From Ananas comosus (taxonomy: Eukaryota; Streptophyta; Magnoliopsida; Poales; Bromeliaceae): a stretch of DNA of 64,000 nucleotides. The stretch is taken from the NCBI RefSeq assembly GCF_001540865.1, contig NC_033635.1:10543565-10607564 (forward strand), read 5' to 3'. Position numbers and translations under genes: made by a program. The first letter of the stretch is position 1. Each line of letters begins with the position of its first letter. This document shows, piece after piece, positions 55,695 through 64,000 of this stretch. The notes under the pieces were generated by a model. That model made no database searches. It was not told the origin of the DNA and saw only the letters and a program-made list of their open reading frames with translations.

Positions 55695-56110
55695 TGGGTA
55701 GGGTTGGCAATCTATCTCGTTGTACGCGAGCTGGCTCGTGTTTAATTCGAAATAAACTCGAGATCGATTTATTTGTTTAATAAACGAATAGAATACGAAC
55801 TAAATTTTTTAACTTATATCTTAATCCCGAACACGAGCGTTCCACTTACTCGCGTTTGCCTCATATATATTATATTTATATATAATATGCATGTAAAATA
55901 TAAATTTTAACTATTAAAAATTTAAATTTCGATCTATATACTGATTAACTCAATTTGATAAACTAATCGAGCTAACGGGCTGAACACAAGTCAGCTCGTT
56001 TTACTCCAATTCGATCATAAGCTGGGCTTTTTAAGCTCGTCACGGGCTCGAACTATACATGAGCCTCTCTCAAATAGTTTCAAGCCAAATATGAGGCAGC
56101 TTCACTTCGC
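55695..56110. mobile_element. hAT-like GAGCTCG-rich repeat, decayed
   Basis: TAGGGTTGGCAATCTATCTCG start and scattered 'GCTCG' motifs, as in the family at 15321. Right end and TSD not found. Confidence 0.5.
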
Positions 56111-56250
56111 TCGTTTTTGTTTTATCCATAGCTTTATAACCTACAAAGTATGATTTAGTTTTTTTTTTCAAGATGCACCCATGAAATAGTTTATAGGCCT
56201 ATCTACAAATTGTCTATAGGTGAGGGGCTTCCGTGCATTTTAACCCTCTA

Positions 56251-56258
56251 AAACCCTA
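56251..56258 (+). promoter_or_regulatory. telo-box (AAACCCTA) upstream of APC6
   Basis: AAACCCTA about 170 bp before the ATG, in the position typical of plant housekeeping and cell-cycle gene promoters, where it works with site II elements near the transcription start. Confidence 0.55.
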
Positions 56259-56312
56259 GCTAGTACAAAATTACACCGCCCTTTCTTCTTCCTCAGTTTC
56301 CCTCCCATTTCC

Positions 56313-56314
56313 CT

Positions 56315-56342
<28 letters not shown>
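56313..56342. repeat. (GA)n in the APC6 leader
   Basis: GA tract followed by further GA-rich sequence up to the start codon. Confidence 0.9.
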
Positions 56343-56345
<3 letters not shown>

Positions 56346-56430
56346 AAAGGGAGAAAAGGGAGGGGAGAGAGGTTTTAGAGAGAGAGAGAGAGGGATCTAG
56401 AGAGAGAAAGAGGAGAGAGGGGGAGAGGGG

Positions 56431-59400
56431 ATGAGGGAGGAGGAGGTGGAGCGGTTGAGGGGGGTGGTGAGGGACTGCGTGAGCAAGCACCTCTACGCGT
56501 CGGCGATCTTCTTCGCCGACAAGGTGGCGGCGGCGACGGGGGACGTCTACATGCAGGCGCAGGCGCTCTTCCTCGGCCGCCACTACCGCCGCGCCCTCCA
56601 CCTCCTCAACTCCTCCCACATCGTCCTCCGCGACCTCCGCTTCCGATACCTCGCCGCCAAATGCCTCGTAATAGACTCCCTTTTCCCTGCTGTTTGAATG
56701 AGAATTATTCATTGGGAGATTTCATCGAACACCTGATTTGTGCAGTTTGAATGCGATTCATTTCCTTCTATAGCATGCGAATCCCAAAAGTGGGGCATAG
56801 TTTCTGTTCAATCATGTTTATTTAACTTGAACACTTCACTCTCTGAATTATCTCTTACAATTGCACTTTAATTTGCCATCAGTAACGAAATTAAGCATTC
56901 ATTTAATTACTATTACCCTATGTGAAGGAGTAAAATGGCAATTGTATAAGAAAAATTACATCTTGATGGTCAGAGAGTAAAGGTTGTTGAATATGTAAAT
57001 TAAAAACACTGTTTGCTGATAGCTTAAGCTTTTGGAGATAAATGGTTGTTTCACTTTATTTAACAAAGACAACATATGAATAGCCGAGGGACTAAAATGT
57101 TCAAATAATAAGTACAGGGACCAATTCGTGATGTTCGGACAGTATCAGGGATTATCCATATATTATACTATTTAATTTTTCGAGAAGAGTTAATGTTCTC
57201 AAGAAAAGGCTTGTAAACCTAGATCTCCAGTTAGCATAATCAAGGTCATCCTATTTGATTGTTGAATGTTTCAACAATGCTTTCATTGTTCTTTGCCTAA
57301 ATTTTATACAATCCCGTACTTAATTTATTTCAATTCACGCGAGAAATATGATTAGATAAAGACAACTTTCTAAACAACAAAGCCGTGTTATTTTAGAAAT
57401 CTACGTCACTGTCATTGTGCCATTTTGGTTAGAGATGTTATCACTTCAAGTCCAATCTTTTCTTTCCAATGGGCAGTTGTTAGATTTTTCACCCGGTCTT
57501 GGGGTCTAAGTACTTGATATTTGATGTTTCGATGGTTACACAGGATTATTATTTATTCTAATTTTATTCTTACTAGAATTTTTTAGATCCTGTTTGGATG
57601 TATGAATATCGTATTTGACATATCTCTTTGATTTACTTAAGAAGCTTTTAATATTTGGTAGATGAGAAGTATGATGAAATGTTTCGAATGGATACCATAT
57701 TCCACCTTCAATTCATATTTTGGGAAAAAGATAAATCACATCGTAAGTGAAATATGCTATCCTCCCTAATCATGAATGCTAAGACCTTTTAAAAAATCAA
57801 ACTCTTGCTTCCAACAACACAAGAAAATCTCATGCCAAATAGGTCATCCTTGGATGACTTTTTCTGACGTCCAAACTGGGCCTTAGTCTTAGCATTTTAC
57901 GTCTTTGACAAATTTAAAAACCTGCTGTTGCTGCCTTGCTCGCTATGTTAACCTCTACTTCCACATATTCTAATTATTTGTTGTCACATTTCATCTCAAT
58001 TAGGAGGAGTTGAAAGATTGGAATCAATGTTTGACGATGCTAGGCGATGCTAAGTTGGATGAACACGGAAATGTTCATTCCCAACAGGACGGCACTGCAA
58101 TGTACTTAGATAAGGATGGCGAAGATCGGGAAATTAATGTACGGTTTCTGCTTAATACATCTTGATCTCCTCTACATTCTGGAAGAGAAATTGTTACATT
58201 CCTACGTTGTGGTATTAAAATACTGAGTAATTATTTGCGCAGATCTTCTAATATACACCCTTACAAAATTGTGTGTATCCCTTCAAATTCTGATAGTTCT
58301 TCTTCTACTTTAAAATTTTAATTTCTTACAAGTTTATCCTTTTACATACAAAAATTTCCCTCATTACAAAAATTTTTCTAGTAGAAACACTGATTTCTCC
58401 CCATAATTTGGATGACTTCCCAACTTAAGATAAAGATCTTTTTAACAATTTGCTCTTTCAAGGAATGTATGCCAATTCAGATTTTATAGGAGTATAAACA
58501 TAGATAGATAATTTTGCAGGGATATTTGTATGTAAAAGGCAAGAAGCCCCTTGTTTATGTTTAGTTCATTTATTTGCTTTGCTCTGTTTTGACATATTGT
58601 GGACAGCATATGCAATATTAACTGTATGAAATAAAATCTCACCATGAAATTCAGGTAAATTCGCAAACTACTCAATGAAATCCATGTTGTACTTGAAAAC
58701 TACTCTTGACTGTGGAAATCTGCTTTATATTATCCAACTCTTTTCAAGAATTTCAGCTAACATAGTCAACTTTGTACTTGATGAATTTTAAACAAAGTTA
58801 AAGATGCTAAGCTCAAGCACTATTTTGCATCATCAGATAACAGCAGCTATATGTTTTTTACGTGGAAAGGCATATGAAGCATTGGACAATCGTGCCCAAG
58901 CTCGAGAATGGTGATTTTTTTCCCTTTTTTCGTTTTGAGACCAGTACTTTGTGTTATAATTTTCTGTTACTTAAAAGTTATTTGTAGTAATGTTTCTTTC
59001 CATATGTTATTGTGGTGGCATTTTAAATTTCTTGCAGCTTTATTTATAATTGAATTGCAAATCTACTTTAGTTTCTAAAGCACTTATGCAGTGGAAACTT
59101 CATTTATTGGTTTGGGTATTCTGTTCAGCTCTTGGCCTTTATGTTTGCTTTAGGGAAAGTTGCCCAAGTTTGCTCTAATGACTTGTTTATATTGTGTGTT
59201 TAAGGTACAAAGCAGCTGTTAAAGCAGATCCTTTATGTTATGAGGTGAGCATAATAACTTTGGTCCCAACGTACATTTAACAACAAGAATAAAACTCCAA
59301 ACATGTAAGAATCGAAACCTTCCCATGTAATGGGAAATGTAGATCTCTAGACTTATAACTAGCCATTAATGTAAGCATGTTTAAGCAGTAAATTAATCTG

Positions 59401-62400
59401 CTGATGAAAATTTATTTTCTTAACTTTCTATTTTGTCATGTTTTTACTGCAAAAGAACATGTAGAAACTTCAGATACTCCGGACGTATTTAAGAGGATTG
59501 TGCGGGCATAATCTCTTCAAAAGAACATATAGAACCTTTGCAAAAACTAGTACTTGGTTGTCATATATTTAGAGCCGGTTAGACTAGGCTGAAACTTCTG
59601 AGTAGAGCCACTAAGAAACAGCACTAACAGCTCTTCTTTAGATTTACAAAATAGGGTTCATAGTCCTAGGATTTTCATTCTTCTGTATATTTACTGCTTC
59701 TTCTACTCAAATTATTTATTGCTTTGTGTTTCAGGCTCTGGAATGTTTGGTTGATAACTACATGTTGACTTGTGAGGAAGGTAAAATATAACAGTTAAGC
59801 ATAAATGGATCTTTATTTGTATATATCCTTTCTTACTATTGGTGTTAAAGATGGTGCAATTATTTTTGTTGAACTAGCACCATGTGATTATGAGATATAG
59901 AACAGTGCATGGAATTTCTCTTGTTTAGACGAAGTTGGGTTCAAGTTTATTATTGTTGAATTAGCTGATGAAATTATTTATTCACCATTTAGAATTCATC
60001 TTCATTCAGCTATAAGTTAGTTGACTCTCTACTCTTTAGTTAGGTTTTCACTTCCATGTGCTTTCATCATATCTTTTTCTACTATATTCTAGGATCATAT
60101 AACAAGATAAAAAGATAAGCTTGTTCGTAAACAATTTGTAAACGCAATATGTCAAAATTTCCTTCAAATTTGGTTGCTGCTTCTCATATGTGCTGTTTCA
60201 AGGTTAAAATCTATCATGATTTGTATATTTATATTCTGTCACAGTAGTCCTAAGCTATGGAATATGATGTTATGGACCTTAACTGAACCGTATCATCGGG
60301 GGCTTATTTCCTAGTCGATTTATACCTTGTTTAGCTTGGAATACTTTGACCTAAAAGTGTTGCAACATTCCCTTTAACTGACATAACTGGAAAAAAGGGA
60401 GGCCTTAATTTTAAAAAATATGTTTGAATTTTTTACTTCTCCTCACATGGAGATGTCGAAACTGTAGGCTTAGTATCTTTAGTTCCTACATTCAATGTAG
60501 TATGATCAGATATGTAATAGCCATTGAGCACATCTTGTCATTTGCCCATAGATTCGGTCTTCACAGACAAAGGATTGTGAGAAGTGCTACTTAATCTGTA
60601 GTGGAGAATTTTCTTGGTTTATGTCTTCTAAATGTCCCAATTTGATTCTTGAATATGCACTTCGTTTTTGTAATATTTTTAAACTGATTTTTGGGTCTGG
60701 TTATCTGACGATGTAACCTATGATTTTAAATTTTATATTTCAGAATCAGATTTATTATCTTCTGTACAATTTGGGAAAGATGACGGGTGGTTATTGTCGT
60801 TCTATTCATGTTTGATAAAGAAGGTAACAAAACTATTTTTTGAATTTTTGTGTGTAGTTGCAAATGATGAGTAGGGATATTCCATCAAAAATTCTGTTAA
60901 TTTGTGCTCTATATAGTGCTTTTAATCTTCTTCTTTAATTCATTTAGCATGACAAAGAACATGTTGTAGAAGCGAAATTCAGAGAGCTTGAAAGAGAGAC
61001 TTGTATCACATCTTCGAGTTCTCCTTTTAGCCAAACACTGAAAAACAACAATGACCTTTTGACTTGTAAAGCTGAATACTACCAACAATGTGGAGAGTAC
61101 CAGAAGTGCTTTGAGCTTACATCAGCGTAAGTTGCGATCAAAAATTGCTTGCATTATTATAATTTTTGTTTATAGATTTGTGTCTTGAGATATGCAATTC
61201 CATGCTTATTTTAGGATTCTAGAAAGAGATCCATTCCACTTAAAATGCACATTAGTTCATTTGGCAGCTGCACTGGAGCTTGGCCATTCAAATGAACTCT
61301 ATATTCTTGCTTGCAATTTGGTGAAGGATTATCCTCAGAAGTGAGTATCTATTACTGCTTGTCATAGCTTTGATTTTTTTTTTTTCAGCTTATTAAGTCA
61401 GAAATTTGCAAAGTCCATGTTTTTAAAATGAATTTTCCATCTTTAGCTTTTGCTGTTCTTTTCTACCAATTTTTCCAGTGTGTAGATTGCGATATTTAAA
61501 TTCTTTTCTGCCAATTTTCCTATCTGTAGATTGCTATATTTTAGATATTGCTATAAGAAATGTAGAAAAGGTAAGTTAGAACCTGATATTATGGCTACAT
61601 GTTGGCCCTCTAGATAAAGATTGTGTTAAACATGCAAACTTGGACTAGTTGCATTCTGGAACAGGTACTGAAACTTTTAAAAGTTAAAATAGCATTTTGA
61701 AGTAGGTACCTGACTTCAAAGTTTTGATTCCACTACCTAACCTTACAGTAGTTATTTTCGTTGCTTGCTAGAGCTCTTTCCTGGTTCGCTGTTGGGTGCT
61801 ATTACCACTGCATCAAGAAGTATGACCAAGCAAGAAGATACTTCAGGTGGTCGTTGTTCTTTTTCTATCAATGTTTCCACCTGCTGCTCATTGTATTTGT
61901 AACTAGTATTTGGAGTCACATTATATGCTTCTCTATTATGGATCCTTGCTCATAGTTGGACTCGCCTGATAACTTCAGTTACTTTTTTCACTGCTTTAGT
62001 GGGTAGAACCCTATTCATGAATTCATAAGCACTTCCATTCACGTAGTGCCTTTCTCTATTATATGCACAAAGAATTCTGTATTCTGTGCCATTCAGGACA
62101 TGTAGAAGGATGATTGGATCTTATCCATTAAATTTGAATATTCTTTTGTACTTAACTAATTTAATATTATATTCCTTTCTTTTCTGCTCACATACTTCAG
62201 TAAATATTGTCTCATATATGATAGTTCATGAATTTGTGAGCTCTTCCATTCACATTGTGGCTTTCCCTATTATATGCACAAGGAATTCTGTATACAGTGC
62301 TGTGCAGAACATGTAAAAGGATGATTGGATCTGATCCATTAAATTCGAATATTCTTTTGTACTTAACTACTTTAATACTGTACTCATTTCTTTTTTCCTC

Positions 62401-63924
62401 ATATACATCAGGAAATATTGTCTCATCTATAATAATGCAACCTGAAAACTGCCATTATGGTCTGTTTACCTAATGACGTAGATACTCAGTAACTAAACAT
62501 AGTCACATTTTCACATAAGGGGATTCATGATTTTTCTGCTTTTATCTCCTGGTTCATTTGTTTTGATATCTAATTCTCCTGTATATTAGAACAGAGATAT
62601 ATTATGAACTAATGTTTGGATCTTTTTATATATCAGCAAAGCAACTGGTTTAGATGGTGCATTTGCACCTGCTTGGATAGGTACTGGTAATGCTTTTGCT
62701 GCTCAAGAGGAAAGTGATCAAGCGATGGCTGCATATCGAACTGCAGCTCGCTTATTTCCTGGGTAATAATCTTTTGACGTTCCTTGTTCTTTCTCATTTA
62801 TAACAGACTTTACTGATGTTTTTCACCTGATGCAATAGTATTTGTGCCTAAATAGGTTATTAGCATGCCATTGCTTTCTACTTACCAACTTGGTCATTGA
62901 TGGCTTGAAGCAAGGATTTAAGTGCTGTTGCACAGGATTGTGTCAAGAATTTATTGTCACGGTACGACATAGTGTGTGCCGGACCATGTTGATGTGTGCC
63001 GGTCACATAAATACCTATGTGCCAAAACATTATGGCATGAAATATTTAATTTTTTTTCACTCCAATATGTTGTAATTGCTTATTATATATTTTTGTCAAA
63101 TCTTTTACACTTTATTGAGGTAACTACTAACTACTAGCTAATGTCAAAGAGAGGAGGGTTTTGAGTAGTGCTATCAGCACAGGCGTGTCGATATCTTATT
63201 GGCACAATACATCACGCTCGGCTTGACCCATACCGATGGGCATTTAAATCGTTGGTGTTAAGTGCTAGTTAACTACAACTATTCAAGGTAGCACTAATAA
63301 TTATATTCACTGAAATTTCCGTGATATCTTCTCACTGCAATAGAAACAGAAGCTTCTACTTTCGGTGTCAAGCTTCAAAAATTTTGTTCAAATGCCTCGT
63401 TATCTTGTTGGCACAGTACATCACGCTCGGCATGACCCATACCGATGCGCACTTAAATCCTTGGTGTTAAGTGCTAGTTAACTACCAACTATTCAAGGTA
63501 GCTCTAATAATTATATTCACTGAAATTTCCGTGATAGCTTCTCACTGCAATAGGAACAGAAGCTTCTACTTTCGGGGTCTAAAAGCTCACTTTACTACTA
63601 TATCAAAAGCTTCAAAAATTTTGTTCACATGCCTTGTTATGGAAGCTTCCGATTTTTACAGTTGAGGACTTGATCTAGAAACCGAGCCAAAGAGGAAATA
63701 AGCATTGTTATTACTCCTAGGTCTGGTCAAGGCATGCCACGCATTCAAACAAGGCTTACATTGTAAATAGTACTTGGCCGGTACCTCTCATTAAGATGCT
63801 ATATGCTCATAATCAATTCTTTCCATTTGTTTTATCATATTCTTCTTATTTCAGATCTCACTTGCCAACGTTATATATTGGCATGGAATACATGCGAACT
63901 CACAATTTCAAACTTGCAGAACAG
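56431..63924 (+). CDS. APC6: Anaphase-promoting complex subunit 6 (APC6/CDC16), 5' part
   Basis: Eleven GT-AG exons are visible: 56431-56667, 58004-58138, 58837-58910, 59205-59244, 59735-59780, 60744-60823, 60948-61126, 61215-61340, 61772-61846, 62637-62762 and 63855-63924. They join in frame into 396 residues, and the gene continues past the right edge (plant APC6 is about 550). It starts MREEEVERLRGVVRDCVSKH. Landmarks are YASAIFFADKVAA, LRDLRFRYLAAKCL, ITAAICFLRGKAYEALDN, KALSWFAVGCYYHCIKKYDQ and GAFAPAWIGTGNAFAAQEE. These form the TPR array by which this scaffold subunit dimerises and joins APC3 and APC8 in the cyclin-degrading E3 ligase. The first exon is GC-rich and the rest AT-rich, as in many monocot genes. 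Confidence 0.95.
62015..62430. repeat. Tandem duplication in APC6 intron 9 (211-bp period)
   Basis: ATATGCACAA followed by GAATTCTGTAT at 62061 and again at 62272. Similarity runs through AGGATGATTGGATCT and 'TATTCTTTTGTACTTAACTA' with about 10 percent divergence. Non-coding. Confidence 0.8.
63190..63650. repeat. Tandem duplication in APC6 intron 10 (about 209-bp period)
   Basis: GCACAATACATCACGCTCGG at 63202 and GCACAGTACATCACGCTCGG at 63411 start two copies. A third partial unit (AAGCTTCAAAAATTTTGTTC) recurs at about 63370 and 63608. Confidence 0.8.
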
Positions 63925-64000
63925 GTACAATATTACAATATGCACATTGGACATTTAATATTTGTTGCAAAATTAGATGTTGTTAATTGAAGTTATATTT

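Overview
The window reads as nuclear DNA of a flowering plant, most likely a monocot. Its genes combine very GC-rich 5' exons with AT-rich introns, there are many (CT)n/(GA)n and (AT)n microsatellites, and transposon relics fill the gaps. The species cannot be fixed from sequence alone; a non-grass monocot is my guess. Five protein genes are supported with exon-intron structure.

Layout. Positions 1-13,100 are almost gene-free: foldback MITEs, short LTR elements, a 234-bp tandem duplication next to the window's only N, and one orphan exon of an organellar-type aspartyl-tRNA synthetase (6531-6653, minus). 13,242-18,039 (+) is a three-exon INDETERMINATE-domain C2H2 zinc-finger gene of the IDD14/15/16 (LPA1/SGR5) type. 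18-29 kb is repeats, including a Pack-MULE-like element that carries a piece of an LRR-extensin (LRX) gene and is itself split by a second element. 29,274-32,678 (+) is an intronless BRI1-like 2 (BRL2/VH1) receptor kinase. 33.7-49.2 kb (-) holds two tandem four-exon aldo-keto reductase genes. The upstream copy (41,916-49,247) is complete. The downstream copy (33,669-38,241) is open but has an exact 26-codon deletion that removes two of the four catalytic residues. 49-56 kb is again repeats. 56,431 to the right edge (+) is the 5' part of APC6/CDC16, the TPR scaffold subunit of the anaphase-promoting complex; eleven exons are visible and the gene runs off the window.

The genes are unrelated in pathway (auxin/gravitropism-linked transcription factor, vascular receptor kinase, NADPH oxidoreductases, cell-cycle ubiquitin ligase), as is usual in plants; only the two reductases form a cluster.

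Most of the remaining sequence can be explained by mobile DNA once target-site duplications (TSDs) are read by eye. Several Mutator-like foldback families have 9-bp TSDs. hAT-like elements have 8-bp TSDs and TAGGG...CCCTA ends. A TRIM retrotransposon and its solo LTR have 5-bp TSDs. Cassandra-type TRIMs carry a 5S-rRNA-like segment in the LTR. A tRNA-type SINE has a 19-bp TSD. I found no CRISPR array, prokaryotic system or credible new protein system; the novelty is in nested transposons, captured exons and the active-site-deleted reductase.
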